Counted from the stretch's first letter, positions 7,837-17,822 are shown. The stretch: 64,000 bases of DNA from a bacterium (GCA_035549195.1 DASZRK010000002.1:1-64000), one strand, 5' to 3'. The notes: generated from the letters alone by a model not told the origin. Program-made: numbers and translations.

Positions 7837-10728
7837 CTACCTTAAGATCAACAATTTCAGGATGGACCGGCCCTGCGCGGTCTGGACGGCCACGTAATAG
7901 AGGCCGTTGGCCAGCGGCACGCCCATGCGGTCCGTCAGGACGACGGTGACCGTGGCCCCGGCCGGCACTTTCGGGAAACTTTCCAGGTTCACCCGGCGGA
8001 AGGCGGTGGTCAGGATCGAGACCGTCACGTCGGAGGTGGCGGAAAGGCCCGGGTTCAGGGTCACGTCCCCGCCAGTGACCGGGTTGGGATAGAGCACGGG
8101 CTTGAACAGGGGCAGGGGCGTGGAGGTCGGAGTGGAAGTGGCGGTCCAGGTGGACGTGGGCGTGGCGGAAGGGCTAGCCGTAGCCGTCGGAGTAAAGCTG
8201 TGGGTGAAGGTCGCCGTGAAGGAAGCGGTCGCGGTGAAGGTGCGGGTCGGGCTGCTGGTGGCGGTGGCCACGGGGGTAAGGGTCGAGGTGGACGTAGCGG
8301 AGAAGGTGAAGGTCGGTGTGAAGGTCCGGGTCGGGGTATGGCTCCAGGTGAAGGTCGCCGTCGCCGTAAAGGTGAAGGTCGGGGTCCCGGTCGGGGTGAA
8401 GGTCCGCGTAGCCGAACTTGTCGGCGTAGCCGACAACGTATGGGTCGGGCTCAAGGTCCCGGTCGGGGAGTCCGTGGGGGTGGAAGTCTTGGTCGGGGTG
8501 GAAGTGGCGGTCGCCGTGAAGGTGAAACTCGCGGTAGGGCTATCCGTCAGGGTGAAGGTCCGGGTCGGGGTCCCCGTCGAGGTGGCCGTTGCCGTGAAGG
8601 TGGCGGTGGGGTTGACCTCGGTCATGGCGTTCCCCGTCACCGGAGCACCGGTGAAGAGCACCGGCAGGCCATAGGTCCCGTCCACACCGGTCATGTCGCT
8701 GTTCGCGGCCACCGAAGCGGTGTAGGTCCCAGAGGCGGTGGCGGAGAAGGTATAGACCACCAGCAGCTGTTCGGTCGTGAAAGCGGGCACGCTGTTGGTG
8801 AAGCTCAAGGTCAAGGTCCCGTTGTCCGAACCATAGGTCCCGCTGGTGAGGAGGGAATCCCCACCGTCCAGGATCCCGTTGCCGTTGGTATCCACATAGA
8901 GCGAAACGCTGGTGATACCGGTCGCGTCGTTCCCCGTCCCCGAGGCCGTCAGTTTCAGGCTCGTGAAGGTGGTGGGAGCGTTGCTTTGGTTATTGACCTG
9001 GAGCTGCAGGACCGGGACCGAGGATCCGGGGATGAAGTTGGCCGCGGGGGGCTCGGAAGGACCCACCGTCAAGTGGACGAGGGGAGGGGTCGGGACCGAG
9101 GTCGGGGAAGAGGTCCCCGTCGGGCTCGAGGTGGCGGTGAAGGTTCGTGTCGGCGTGGACGTTGGGGTCAACGTGAACGTCAAGGTCCGGGTGGGGGTCG
9201 AAGTCGGGGTCGCCGTGTTGGCCAGGGTATTGGTGGGTGTCCCAGTGAAGGTGTTCGTCCGGGTGGCGGTGGCCGTCGGGGTCGAAGTGGCGGTGGAAGT
9301 GCCCGTAAAAGTACGGGTTGGCGTAACCGAAGGCGTAGCGGTGAGGGACGCCGTAGGCGTCATCGAAGCCGTACGGGTGGCCGTGGACGTGGGGGTCGAA
9401 GTGGCCGTGAAGGTCCTTGTCGGCGTAACCGAAGGCGTCGCCGTGAGGGTCGCCGTGGGGCTATTGGTCCGGGTGGAAGTGGCGGTGGAAGTCGCGGTGC
9501 GGGTCGGGGTGCCGGTGAAGGTATAGGTGTTGGTGGGGGTGTTGGTACGAGTCGCGGTCGAGGTGGGTGTGAAGGTGAAGGTCGGGGTGCTGGCGCCGCA
9601 ATTGGGGGTCGGGGTCTGGTTGAGGTTGTAAAGCCAGGTGGAGACCGGGGCGCCATGGTAGGAAGTGGTGGGATAGCCGCTGAAACTGGTCAAAAGGGTC
9701 GGCCCCACGTCCGAGCTGAAGCACCAGGCCAGGGCGGAATAGGTGTAGCTGCGGTTGTTGCTTCCATTGATCCAAGCCAATGTTTGGGTGTCCCAATTGG
9801 CCGGATCCGAATTGGAAGCCCCGAATTCCTCGATGAAGACCGGGTAGTTGTTGGTGATGGTGGTCACGTAAGGGTCCCATCCGCCGGCGGTCACGCCTTT
9901 GTTGTTGTAGATATGGGAGGTGTAGAGGATGCCGTTGCCCGAAGCCTGGGTCAGGGCGTTACCCGCGGTCGCCAGGGGTGAGAGGTCGTAGGAATAACCC
10001 AGGCCGCCGATCAGGCAGATATTGTTGGCCCCTGCGGTCCGCACCGCGTTCACGATGGCCTGGAGTCCCGGCGACGTGAAGTTCCCCGAGGTACCCGCCA
10101 CGGTCCCTCCGTTCTTCAGGATGGCCCAAGTGGTCGGATAAGGTTCGTTGTAAAGATCGAAGAGGACCGCCGGGTTGTTGCCATAGACCCCGGAGATGGA
10201 CTGCCAGAGGGTGACCGCGTTGGCGTCCGGCATGGGTTGCTGGCTGGCCGAGCCTCCCCAACCGGCGCCGCACGGGGCCGAAGCGGCGGAGGCCTGACTG
10301 GACCAGTGCAGGTCCAGGTCCAGGTACACGTTGTTGTTCGAGCAATAATTGATGACGGCCTGGATCATGGCGCGATAGGCGGTCTGGTTGGGCGTCTGGC
10401 CGTTCGCGGTGCATCCGAACCAATAGTCCTGGTTGATGGGCAGTCGGATACAGTTGGCGTGCCAGACCTGGACGGCTTCCGTGATGATGGTGACGTAGTC
10501 GGTCATGGTGACGCCGCTGATGGTCGTGGTCGGACGGCCCGTACCCCCGTCGCCCGTCGGGCTGTACTCCAAACCGGACACGTTCACGCCATGCAGGCGG
10601 ACGGTGCAGCCGCTTGCGTTCACGATCTGGTTGCCGTTGATGTGCAGCATGGAGGGCGCGGCGAAAAGGGGTTGGGCGGAAAGAACCGCCAACAAAAGGG
10701 CGGAAGCCAATAACGTTTTCAGCGGCAT
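7837..10728 (-). CDS. Secreted GH5 endoglucanase with Thr-rich linkers and YPNP C-terminal domain
   Basis: 963 residues from the ATG at 10728, which begins a clean signal peptide ([20 protein letters not shown]). The longer frame upstream adds 27 residues that would bury it. Residues about 25-375 are a GH5 (cellulase A) TIM barrel: [11 protein letters not shown] near the start, acid/base Glu in [13 protein letters not shown] (about base 10145), nucleophile in [10 protein letters not shown] (about base 9830). Next comes a Thr-rich linker of about 150 residues, then a beta-sandwich domain with a Ca-loop-like [12 protein letters not shown], a second Thr linker, and a final 85-residue domain starting [11 protein letters not shown]. 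That last domain resembles FlgD-Ig or type IX sorting domains; whether it sorts the protein here is unknown. Role: extracellular beta-glucan or hemicellulose cleavage. Its Thr-coding tracts give long spurious frames on the plus strand. Confidence 0.9.
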   Translation of the reverse strand: MPLKTLLASALLLAVLSAQPLFAAPSMLHINGNQIVNASGCTVRLHGVNVSGLEYSPTGDGGTGRPTTTISGVTMTDYVTIITEAVQVWHANCIRLPINQDYWFGCTANGQTPNQTAYRAMIQAVINYCSNNNVYLDLDLHWSSQASAASAPCGAGWGGSASQQPMPDANAVTLWQSISGVYGNNPAVLFDLYNEPYPTTWAILKNGGTVAGTSGNFTSPGLQAIVNAVRTAGANNICLIGGLGYSYDLSPLATAGNALTQASGNGILYTSHIYNNKGVTAGGWDPYVTTITNNYPVFIEEFGASNSDPANWDTQTLAWINGSNNRSYTYSALAWCFSSDVGPTLLTSFSGYPTTSYHGAPVSTWLYNLNQTPTPNCGASTPTFTFTPTSTATRTNTPTNTYTFTGTPTRTATSTATSTRTNSPTATLTATPSVTPTRTFTATSTPTSTATRTASMTPTASLTATPSVTPTRTFTGTSTATSTPTATATRTNTFTGTPTNTLANTATPTSTPTRTLTFTLTPTSTPTRTFTATSSPTGTSSPTSVPTPPLVHLTVGPSEPPAANFIPGSSVPVLQLQVNNQSNAPTTFTSLKLTASGTGNDATGITSVSLYVDTNGNGILDGGDSLLTSGTYGSDNGTLTLSFTNSVPAFTTEQLLVVYTFSATASGTYTASVAANSDMTGVDGTYGLPVLFTGAPVTGNAMTEVNPTATFTATATSTGTPTRTFTLTDSPTASFTFTATATSTPTKTSTPTDSPTGTLSPTHTLSATPTSSATRTFTPTGTPTFTFTATATFTWSHTPTRTFTPTFTFSATSTSTLTPVATATSSPTRTFTATASFTATFTHSFTPTATASPSATPTSTWTATSTPTSTPLPLFKPVLYPNPVTGGDVTLNPGLSATSDVTVSILTTAFRRVNLESFPKVPAGATVTVVLTDRMGVPLANGLYYVAVQTAQGRSILKLLILR

Positions 10729-10995
10729 GGCTGAAAGTTTGGCACCTCTATGAAAAGTTCGGTCTTGCATGGTCCCGTTCACGGCTTCGAGCGCTCCACG
10801 TGACTCCACCCGTCAAGGCGGAACAAAGCGGAACAGCTCTCAGAAGATTTCCGGAAAATACGACAGGCTTTCACCTAAATCGTTTTATCAACTATACCAT
10901 GAAGGGAAAATGCCCAGGGTCGGACCCGCTAAAAGAGGCTTCCAAAGACCCCCAAATGCCGGGGACTGACACGTTCAAGCAAACCTGATGAAAAT

Positions 10996-11337
10996 TTATT
11001 TCCGGGGACGGTGATAGTGGAGGACCTTTACGTCCTGCAAGGTCACCAGGCCGTGGGGCGGGAGCATCGGCTCCACCCATTTCCAAGCCTTCTTGATACG
11101 GGCCGGACTGTCGACGATCTCCACCATCACGGGAAGGTTCTCGGTGATGTCCAGGATCCGGGCCGAATGGATGCGGGTCGAGGATCCAAATCCCTCCAGA
11201 CCCTTGACCACCGTGCAGCCCGCCAATCCCTCACGGTGCGCCATTTCCAGCAGGGCGTGATAGAGGGGCCGTCCCTTCCACTTCAGGTCCTCGTCCACGT
11301 AGATCCGCAGCGACTGGCATTTGCCTTTCAAGTCCAT
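10996..11337 (-). CDS. DUF190 protein, partner of CrcB
   Basis: 113 residues. It matches DUF190: LRIYVDEDLKWKGRPLYHAL, GLAGCTVVKGLEGFG, LPVMVEIVDSP, which is a PII-like small regulatory fold. DUF190 genes often sit beside crcB and are thought to modulate the fluoride channel; direct evidence is limited. The Shine-Dalgarno AGGAGG overlaps the TAG stop of crcB, and only nine bases separate the genes, so translation is probably coupled. It is expected to be controlled by the upstream fluoride riboswitch. The 260 bases to its left, up to the GH5 gene, show no gene and no convincing terminator. Confidence 0.88.
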   Translation of the reverse strand: MDLKGKCQSLRIYVDEDLKWKGRPLYHALLEMAHREGLAGCTVVKGLEGFGSSTRIHSARILDITENLPVMVEIVDSPARIKKAWKWVEPMLPPHGLVTLQDVKVLHYHRPRK

Positions 11338-11346
11338 GACGTCCTC

Positions 11347-11721
11347 CTAGATCAGCCTGCCGACGACCACGCCCGCCCAGGTCGCCACCAGACATCCTAC
11401 CAAAGTGGCCCCCATATTGACGAAAGCCAAGGTCATATTGCCCTGCTGGATGTACCGAAAACTGTCCCAACTGAAGGTGGAATAGGTGGTGAAGGAGGCG
11501 CACCAACCCACCGCCACCAGGAAACGGATGTTCGTGCTGAAGAACTGCCGGTCCAGGTTCAGGGTCAGGAAGAGGGCCAGCACGAAGGACCCGACCACGT
11601 TGATCATCAGGGTCCCATAGACGAAGTCGGTCCCCCATCGCTCGGTGGCCCAGGCACCGGCCCAAAAACGGCAATAGGCCCCCAGGACCGCGCCCAAACC
11701 GATATAAAGGTATTTCTCCAT
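11347..11721 (-). CDS. crcB: CrcB/Fluc fluoride channel
   Basis: 124 residues, the normal size of the family, from the ATG at 11721 with Shine-Dalgarno GGGGAGG eight bases upstream. The longer frame adds 17 residues that fall in the riboswitch terminator region and is rejected. Four membrane helices are visible. Family motifs: GAVLGAYCRF (GxxxGaxxRy), GTLMINVVGSF (the GTLxxN element), and VGWCASFTTYSTFSWD (G..g.fTTfSTf), whose Phe and Thr residues line the fluoride path. CrcB works as an antiparallel dual-topology dimer exporting fluoride across the inner membrane. Control by the fluoride riboswitch directly upstream is seen in the sequence. Confidence 0.95.
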   Translation of the reverse strand: MEKYLYIGLGAVLGAYCRFWAGAWATERWGTDFVYGTLMINVVGSFVLALFLTLNLDRQFFSTNIRFLVAVGWCASFTTYSTFSWDSFRYIQQGNMTLAFVNMGATLVGCLVATWAGVVVGRLI

Positions 11722-11750
11722 CCTCAACCTCCCCGAAAGGTCCTTAAATG

Positions 11751-11784
11751 AAAAACTCCTACCAGGCCTCATGGCCGGTAGGAG
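11751..11784 (-). terminator. Riboswitch-controlled intrinsic terminator
   Basis: On the minus strand CTCCTACC-GGCC, loop ATGA, GGCC-T-GGTAGGAG is followed by TTTTT (11755-11751). The 5' arm (ACTCCTACC) is also the 3' end of the fluoride aptamer, so aptamer folding and terminator folding exclude each other. Confidence 0.9.
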
Positions 11785-11827
11785 TCATCGGCCCCGAAGC
11801 GGGGCGGTTTTGGCAAACTCCATTGCC
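11777..11827 (-). promoter_or_regulatory. Fluoride riboswitch (crcB motif)
   Basis: Minus strand reads GGCAATGGAGTTTGCC, then AAAACCGCCCC, GCTTC, GGGGCCGATGACTCCTACC. This follows the crcB consensus: P1 stem with loop GGNRATGGNGTTYGCC, the AACCGCC strand, and the end GATGACTCCTAC. The pseudoknot GGAGT/ACTCC is intact. When fluoride stabilises the pseudoknot, the 5' arm of the following terminator is held and transcription into crcB continues, so this is a transcriptional ON switch. A candidate -10 box TAAGAT lies at 11857-11852. Confidence 0.95.
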
Positions 11828-11950
11828 GTTGGTCGTCGGATAACGTTTTTTATCTTAGCGGGAAGGCCTACGGGCGACAAGCCCCACGGAAGATGCTTTT
11901 CCGGCGGGGAAACCTTAAAATGCGCCCCATCCAGCCCTCAGGAGCGGACC

Positions 11951-12649
11951 ATGCCCCGTGTCTCTTGCTTCCAACACATCGATTGCGAAGGGCCCGGCAC
12001 CCTTTGGGACGTCCTCAAGTCCAAGGGCGTGCAGGTGGAATTGCTCAAGCCCTTCCAAGGGGAGGAGATCCCCGCCCATCCGGGCGACGGGCTCATCGTG
12101 TTGGGCGGCCCCATGGGCGTCTATGAGGAGCGACGGTTCCCCTGGATGACGAAGGAACTGGACGCCATCCGCCGCTGCCTGGATTCCTCCATCCCCGTGC
12201 TCGGCATCTGCCTGGGGTCCCAGATGCTGGCCCACGCGGCCGGCGGCCAGGTCTTCCGCGGCGCCCAGCCCGAAGTGGGTTGGTTCCCCATCGACCTCAC
12301 GTCCGAGGGCCACGGGGACCCGTTGCTCTTGGGGCTCCCGGGGACCTTCGACGCCTTCCATTGGCATGGGGACACCTTCACCCTGCCCAAGGGCGCCGTG
12401 CGCCTGGCCGAGAGCGCCCTTTACCGCCACCAGGTCTTCAAGGTGGGCGGCAACGCCTACGGCTTTCAATGCCATCTGGAAGTGACCGGGGCCATGGCCA
12501 GGGAATGGGCCTCCCTCTATGCCAAGGAACTCACACCTCAGGGCGGGCCCAACCGTCCCGAAAGGATCCTCGAGGGGTTGGAGGACAAGGCGCGGGCCCT
12601 CCGAGTATTTTCGGAAAAGGTCTTCAGCCGCTTCGCCGCGCTCCTTTAA
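11951..12649 (+). CDS. Class I glutamine amidotransferase
   Basis: 232 residues from the ATG at 11951, preceded by GGAG. It is a stand-alone GATase1 domain of the GMP-synthase-like kind: oxyanion region VLGGPMGVYE, nucleophile elbow PVLGICLGSQMLA with the catalytic Cys, and the catalytic His-x-Glu in GFQCHLEVTG. Such proteins take ammonia from glutamine for an unknown acceptor or act as gamma-glutamyl hydrolases; one cannot tell which from sequence. The frame can be extended upstream to 11771, but that part overlaps the fluoride riboswitch on the other strand and lacks similarity. Its TAA overlaps the convergent GH2 gene by four bases. Confidence 0.9.
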   Translation: MPRVSCFQHIDCEGPGTLWDVLKSKGVQVELLKPFQGEEIPAHPGDGLIVLGGPMGVYEERRFPWMTKELDAIRRCLDSSIPVLGICLGSQMLAHAAGGQVFRGAQPEVGWFPIDLTSEGHGDPLLLGLPGTFDAFHWHGDTFTLPKGAVRLAESALYRHQVFKVGGNAYGFQCHLEVTGAMAREWASLYAKELTPQGGPNRPERILEGLEDKARALRVFSEKVFSRFAALL

Positions 12650-15552
12650 GGGACCCGGGGGCTTTTTTTCACTACTTGGACGGGCCATTTCAGGACGGCG
12701 GGGGTAAGTCCCGGCGCGGAGGCCTCCAGCTCGATCTCCCCCGGTTCTTCCCCGCTTTGCACCAGCACCTGGGCCAGGCCGTTGAAAAGATGCCGCTTCC
12801 AGGCCGGGGCCGGCACCACCACCCGCAGGGCTCCGGGGTCCAGATTGAGTTCCTCCCATTCCCAGCGCCTCAGCAATTCTTTACCCATGACCGCATAGCT
12901 GTTGCGGCCTGGCTGGAGGATCCCTGGGTCCAGGGTAACGGCGGCGCTACGGTCGTCCCGCTTAATGCCCTCCATCACCAAATGGCCGTTCACGAAGACC
13001 TTCTGCCCATCCACCAGGGCCTTGGGGTAAAGGACGATCTGGGAATAGCTGGAAAGATCGGGCAGATCGAAATGGCCCCGGACCACCCGGTCCTTTGGGA
13101 TATCCTTCGTGACCTTGCCCTGGTCGTCCTCGCGGCCGCTGAAGAGCTTGGGCCAACCCGATCCGCCGTCCCCCGCCCCCACCGGCCCGTCGCCCGAAAA
13201 GGGACCGTCCTTCATCCGCAGGTCCTGGATGGGCACCTGGGACACGGTATCGAAGTATCTGTCCGCCTCGTGGCTGATCGGGTCCCCGTTGCCCACCCCC
13301 AACAGCCGCCCCGGGCCCTTGACGGTGAACTGCACCAGGTCCGACGCGTCGGGAACTTCCAGGCCCTGGGAATCCAGAGCCTTCACGGTCACCACCGCCA
13401 CGTCCTCCCCGTCGGCCCTCAGGAATTCCTGGTCGTTCACCAGGGCCAGCCGCGCGGGTGCCCCGCTGGTCTCCCGCTTGGTTTCGGCCACGACCTTGCC
13501 GCCCTTAGAACCCTTGGCGGAAAGCGTCCCCGGGGCGTAAGCCACCGCCCACTCGAGGTGCGAATCCTTCTCCATACGTTTCTTGCCCAGGCTCTTCCCA
13601 TTGAGGAAAAGCTCCACCTCGTCGCAGTTGCTGTAGGCGAAGACCGTGACCGGCTTTCCCTCCTTGCCCTTCTTCTGCCAGTCGGGCGTGAGGAAAAGGG
13701 CGGGCGCCGGGTCCCACCAACAGCGCAGGTAGTCGGCGCAGTCCTTCCAGAACCCGCAGGTATCCAGGATGCCGTATTGGGAACTGACGGCGGGATAATG
13801 GAAGGGGCTCTCCTCGCCGCGGTAGTCGAAGCCTGTCCAGAGGAAGAGGCCGCCCAGGTAGGGACGGGCCTCGTAATACTTCCAGATGCGCTCGATGCCG
13901 TCCTTGGGGTCCTTGCGGTCCGAGGGGCCTTCCCGGCCATAGGTGGCGTCGTCATAAACGCCCCGGGTCTGGTGGGTGGTGGAATCCTCGGTGCCGAAGC
14001 TGGGTTTTTGAGGGTACTTGGCGTGGAAATCGTCGGTGTTGCCGTGGTCGATGTAGTTGTATCCCATCAATTCGATGGGGATGGAAGTTCCGTTCCCCCA
14101 CCCGCCCGAGATGGCGGCCGTCACCAAACGGGTCGGGTCCAGGGCCTGGATGCGGGGCTGGAGGGAAGCGGTGATCTGCACGCCCCGGTCGTTGCCTTCC
14201 ATCCCCCATTCCTCGTTCCCGAGCGACCAGGCGAAGATGCAGGGGTGGTTGCGTTCGGAAAGCACCTGCCGCCGGAAACGGTCCAGCAGTTCAGGGGTGG
14301 TGCCCATCAGCCGGTTCTCGGAAAGCACCAGCATCCCCAGCCGGTCGCAGGCTTCCAACAGCTCGGGGGTCGGCGGGTTGTGGGAACAGCGGTAGGCGTT
14401 GCAACCGAAGGATCTCAGCTGTTTGATCCGGAAGTCCTGCAAGGCGTCGGGCAGGGCCACCCCCACCCCGGCGTGGTCCTGATGGTCGCTGGTCCCCTTC
14501 AATTCCACGCGCTTTCCATTGAGGAAGAACCCCTTGTTGGCGTCCCAGCGCAGGGTGCGGATGCCGAAGGGCGTCTCCACCTGGTCCACCACTTTCCCTT
14601 TCACGATGAGGCTGGTCACGCAACGGTAGAGGGAGGGTTCCTCGGGGGACCAAAGCCAGGGCTTGGGGACCTGCATCTTGAGGACGTTGGTCGAGGAACC
14701 GTTCAAGGGCAGGGCCGCGACCGTGGTCTTGGCCCCGGTGAGGGCCTTGCCGCGCGGGTCCAACAGGATCTGGGCGACCTGCACCGGGCCCTGCCCCGCT
14801 TCCCCTTCCTGGGACAGGGTGGTCTGCACCGTCACCTGGGCGCCCCCGGCGCCCAGGGCGCTGGTCACGAAGACCCCGTCGGGGGCCACATGCAGGGGCG
14901 AGGTCTTGATCAGCCAGACATGGCGGTAGATCCCGGCGCCCTCGTAGAACCAGCCCTCTTCCTTCGAGGCGTCCACCCGCACCGACACCGTGTTCTTCTC
15001 CCCATAGAGGAGGTAGTCGGTGATGTCGTAGCGGAAGCCGTTGTAGCCGCTCTGCTCCCGGCCCATATAGAAGCCGTTGACGAAAACGATGGAATCGCGG
15101 AAGACGCCGTCGAACTTGAGGACGAAACGCTTCCCCTTCTCATCCTTGCCGACCTGGAAGGTCCGGCGGTACCAGCCCACGCTGTTCTGGGGGAACATCC
15201 GCCCGATGGCCTTGTAGCCGTGGCTGAAGCATTCCCCCTGGTCGGTGAAGGGCAGTTCCGCCGCCCAGTCGTGGGGTAGGTCCACCACCCGCCAGGCCCG
15301 GTCGTCGAACTTGGGGTCCGCGGGCCCGTCGGCCAGCCCGGCCTTCGCGAAGTAGGAGAAGTAGGCCTTGCCGAAACCGAAATCCTTGTCCGGATCCACC
15401 GCGTTGCCCAGGGCGAAATGCCAGCCCCGGTCCATGGAGAGGCGTTCCCAGGAGGTTCCCGAAGGACCGGGATCCGGGACGGCCCCTAAAGCCATCCCCT
15501 GTGCCAAGATGAAAAGCGAAACGATGTGGAAAACCCGGCGAAATGTTCCCAT
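12646..15552 (-). CDS. Secreted GH2 beta-galactosidase-like enzyme
   Basis: 968 residues from the ATG at 15552 (AAGGAC upstream); residues 1-24 are a signal peptide. Order: N-terminal sugar-binding jelly-roll (WRVVDLPHDWAAELPF, then SVGWYRRTFQV), Ig-like domain, TIM barrel with GTSDHQDHAGVG, acid/base in FAWSLGNEEWG (about residue 447), and nucleophile Glu in PSFGTEDSTTH (about residue 520). C-terminal beta domains follow, including one like DUF4982 (VTVFAYSNCDEVELFLNGKS). The form of the nucleophile motif and the extra domains match GH2 enzymes of plant-polysaccharide degraders. Beta-galactosidase is the likeliest activity; other beta-glycosidases cannot be excluded. With GH5 and GH67 in this window it points to growth on plant polymers, although the three genes are not in one operon. 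Confidence 0.9.
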   Translation of the reverse strand: MGTFRRVFHIVSLFILAQGMALGAVPDPGPSGTSWERLSMDRGWHFALGNAVDPDKDFGFGKAYFSYFAKAGLADGPADPKFDDRAWRVVDLPHDWAAELPFTDQGECFSHGYKAIGRMFPQNSVGWYRRTFQVGKDEKGKRFVLKFDGVFRDSIVFVNGFYMGREQSGYNGFRYDITDYLLYGEKNTVSVRVDASKEEGWFYEGAGIYRHVWLIKTSPLHVAPDGVFVTSALGAGGAQVTVQTTLSQEGEAGQGPVQVAQILLDPRGKALTGAKTTVAALPLNGSSTNVLKMQVPKPWLWSPEEPSLYRCVTSLIVKGKVVDQVETPFGIRTLRWDANKGFFLNGKRVELKGTSDHQDHAGVGVALPDALQDFRIKQLRSFGCNAYRCSHNPPTPELLEACDRLGMLVLSENRLMGTTPELLDRFRRQVLSERNHPCIFAWSLGNEEWGMEGNDRGVQITASLQPRIQALDPTRLVTAAISGGWGNGTSIPIELMGYNYIDHGNTDDFHAKYPQKPSFGTEDSTTHQTRGVYDDATYGREGPSDRKDPKDGIERIWKYYEARPYLGGLFLWTGFDYRGEESPFHYPAVSSQYGILDTCGFWKDCADYLRCWWDPAPALFLTPDWQKKGKEGKPVTVFAYSNCDEVELFLNGKSLGKKRMEKDSHLEWAVAYAPGTLSAKGSKGGKVVAETKRETSGAPARLALVNDQEFLRADGEDVAVVTVKALDSQGLEVPDASDLVQFTVKGPGRLLGVGNGDPISHEADRYFDTVSQVPIQDLRMKDGPFSGDGPVGAGDGGSGWPKLFSGREDDQGKVTKDIPKDRVVRGHFDLPDLSSYSQIVLYPKALVDGQKVFVNGHLVMEGIKRDDRSAAVTLDPGILQPGRNSYAVMGKELLRRWEWEELNLDPGALRVVVPAPAWKRHLFNGLAQVLVQSGEEPGEIELEASAPGLTPAVLKWPVQVVKKSPRVP

Positions 15553-15675
15553 GGTCCGTCCTTGAAAGGTGATCGAGCGCCCCAATCATGCCACCAGGTG
15601 AACGGTCGGAGGGAGGAAAAAAGGAAAGCGTCGGAACGTCCGTTAAAAAATTCCCAGGAATTCCCGGACCGGCGG

Positions 15676-17670
15676 TCAGGGCCGGGGGCTCTTGGGGCCG
15701 TCCGGGCTCCCCACGCCTTCCGCAGGGATCAGGCCTTGCTCCAGCAAGGAGCGGCTCAATAGATAGCCGATCAACCGGCTTCCATAGGCCGTGTAGTGAC
15801 CGTCACAGCAACGGGTCGCGGCGGGATAGTAGCTGACCTTGAGCGCGTTATAGGGCCCGCTCAGGTCCAGGTAAGAAAAATGATAGCGCCCCGCCAGGGT
15901 CCCCCAAAATTCAGGGATAGAGTCCGGCCAGATCCGGTAAGGGACGTAGAAAAGGACCATACGCGGAGCCTTCCCGCCGGAGGTCCTCAGGGCCGAGAGC
16001 CTCTCGTCGAACAATTGGAGGCGCTTGCCGGTCATTTGGACCAGGTCCTCCCAATTCTCCCGGTCCTCCCAAAGCCCCAGGCCGGCATCGTTCCCCTGCC
16101 CGGGATAACCCAACTTTTCCGTGTCGCCCTTTTCCCTTTCCTTGAAGCGCCGGTAAAGGTCCGCCGCCGGACCCTTCGACGGCACCCTCCGGGACAAAGG
16201 TTTTAGGACCCTTTCCGGATCCACCCGGTAGGCCGGCACCCCCTCGTGGGTCAGGGGTTTGAGGTAATAATCCATGAAACCGGTGCTCCCCGCCAGGCAG
16301 AGGACCAGGTCCACGTCGTATTTCTGCACGATCGACGGGAGCTCGTATTGCGCGTAGGAAGCCAGTGCCTCCCCTTTCCGGTTCCATTCCAGGACCTCGT
16401 AATGGGTCCCGTCCCCCCGGAGGGCGGCGTCCGTATCCAGGTAGAACTCCAACTGTTTGGCCATGGTGTCCGCCCGGAGGGTCTTGTAGAGGATCCCGGG
16501 AGTGACCCGGTCCAAGGATGGGTCCGGGGGGCCTGAGTCCGCCCGGGGGGCCACATAGGCGCGCGAGTCCCCCGCTAGGAGGATCCGGAAGGTCCCCTTG
16601 GGCTTGGCCGCCGGATAGGAATAGTCCATGACCACATCCCCGGGCTCGGAGTTGGTGGAGGCGATCCGGTATTTCTCGAACTCGTAATCCTTGACGCTGA
16701 CCACCGCGTTGGGGATCACGCTGGGCCGGCTGATGAAGAATTGACGCGGTTCGACCGGGCTGGCCAGGAACCCGACCCGGCGGTCCGGGGTGATGCCGAG
16801 GAAGGCCTCGGGCATCGGGTCCTTTTCATCGCCCAGGAATCCCCAGGCCGTCCCGAGGCCCACGGGTTCGATGATCCCCCCGTCGAACCGGATCCATTCC
16901 TTTTGCGAGGACTGGAGGGCGTAAAGACGCCCGTCGGAGAAGGCCATTTCCTCCACCTGGTCCGCGTGGCTGTACAAGGAAAGGACGGTCCCGGGACCCG
17001 TCAGGTCCATCCGGTGGATCTTGGAGGAATCCCTGTCCGAGACGTAAAGGCGGTCTTTCCCGATGCACAGGGCCTTGGGGAAAGGGACGGAGGCGTCATG
17101 GACGAGAAGGTCCACGATCTTCATGGATCGCAGGACCAGTTTCGAAAGGAGCCCCCGGTCGGGCTGGGTGAAATAAAGGCAATCATCCGCCGGCCGGTAG
17201 GCCAGGTCCCGAATGGCCAGGTCGCCCGGGAAGCTGGAAACGGTGCGGGACTTCAGGTCCAGGAACCGCAGCCGGTGGGAGGCCCGGTCGAAGACCGCCA
17301 ACCGGTCCTTCGACAGGAACGCCATCGGGGACGGCCCATCGAAGCTGGCCTTTTCGAAAGGTCCGTCCTCCTGCCCGGGAGCGCCGGTCCCGGCCAGGGT
17401 CGTGACCCGGTCGCCATGGGCCAGGTCGACCTGCCGGATCCTTTCGTTCCCCGTATCCGCGATGAAGAGTTTTTCCCCCGAAGGGTCCACGGCCATCCCT
17501 TCGGGCGCGTTGAACCTCGCGTCGACGAAAGGACCATCCGCGAAACCCGGGTCATCCCCTCCCGCCACCAGGCTGTTGTAATGGCCCATGGGGGCCACCG
17601 CATGGCACATTCCCAGGACCAAGCCCCAAGACACGAGAAGGCCCACGGACATGGGCGGACGGTTGGCCAC
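15676..17670 (-). CDS. NHL-repeat protein fused to an SGNH-hydrolase-like domain
   Basis: 664 residues from a GTG at 17670, chosen because AAGGAG lies seven bases upstream and a signal peptide follows (MSVGLLVSWGLVLGMCHAVA). Residues 25-330 are NHL-type propeller repeats (FNAPEGMAVDPSGEKLFIAD, TGNERIRQVDL). Residues about 360-650 look like an SGNH/GDSL fold: FRILLAGDSRAYVAP with the nucleophile Ser, and CCDGHYTAYGSR with the Asp-x-His pair. SGNH domains of this kind act as O-acetyltransferases or deacetylases on exopolysaccharides. The gene is divergent from an acyltransferase-3 gene 200 bases away, which supports a shared role in polysaccharide O-acylation. The fusion of a propeller and an SGNH domain in one exported protein is unusual. 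Confidence 0.75.
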   Translation of the reverse strand: MANRPPMSVGLLVSWGLVLGMCHAVAPMGHYNSLVAGGDDPGFADGPFVDARFNAPEGMAVDPSGEKLFIADTGNERIRQVDLAHGDRVTTLAGTGAPGQEDGPFEKASFDGPSPMAFLSKDRLAVFDRASHRLRFLDLKSRTVSSFPGDLAIRDLAYRPADDCLYFTQPDRGLLSKLVLRSMKIVDLLVHDASVPFPKALCIGKDRLYVSDRDSSKIHRMDLTGPGTVLSLYSHADQVEEMAFSDGRLYALQSSQKEWIRFDGGIIEPVGLGTAWGFLGDEKDPMPEAFLGITPDRRVGFLASPVEPRQFFISRPSVIPNAVVSVKDYEFEKYRIASTNSEPGDVVMDYSYPAAKPKGTFRILLAGDSRAYVAPRADSGPPDPSLDRVTPGILYKTLRADTMAKQLEFYLDTDAALRGDGTHYEVLEWNRKGEALASYAQYELPSIVQKYDVDLVLCLAGSTGFMDYYLKPLTHEGVPAYRVDPERVLKPLSRRVPSKGPAADLYRRFKEREKGDTEKLGYPGQGNDAGLGLWEDRENWEDLVQMTGKRLQLFDERLSALRTSGGKAPRMVLFYVPYRIWPDSIPEFWGTLAGRYHFSYLDLSGPYNALKVSYYPAATRCCDGHYTAYGSRLIGYLLSRSLLEQGLIPAEGVGSPDGPKSPRP

Positions 17671-17822
17671 GGAAGCGCTCCTTGGAACGGACGAAGATCG
17701 ACGGATTCTACCAAAAAAGGAAAGGCTCGAACGGATCCCGGGGCCTTCGAAAACCGAGTGGGTCGGCGGCATCGTACGGGAAGTCGAAAAAGTGGAACTT
17801 AGGGGAAAACCCGATAAAATTT

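Noticed and set aside
8200-9981. 593-codon plus-strand frame rich in Gly and Arg
   Set aside because: It is opposite the Thr-rich linkers and catalytic part of the GH5 gene; ACC/ACG codons on one strand give GGT/CGT on the other. No ribosome binding site or domain.
12280-15279. 999-codon plus-strand frame
   Set aside because: Antisense to the GH2 gene, whose motifs and signal peptide are clear. Such frames are common in GC-rich DNA.
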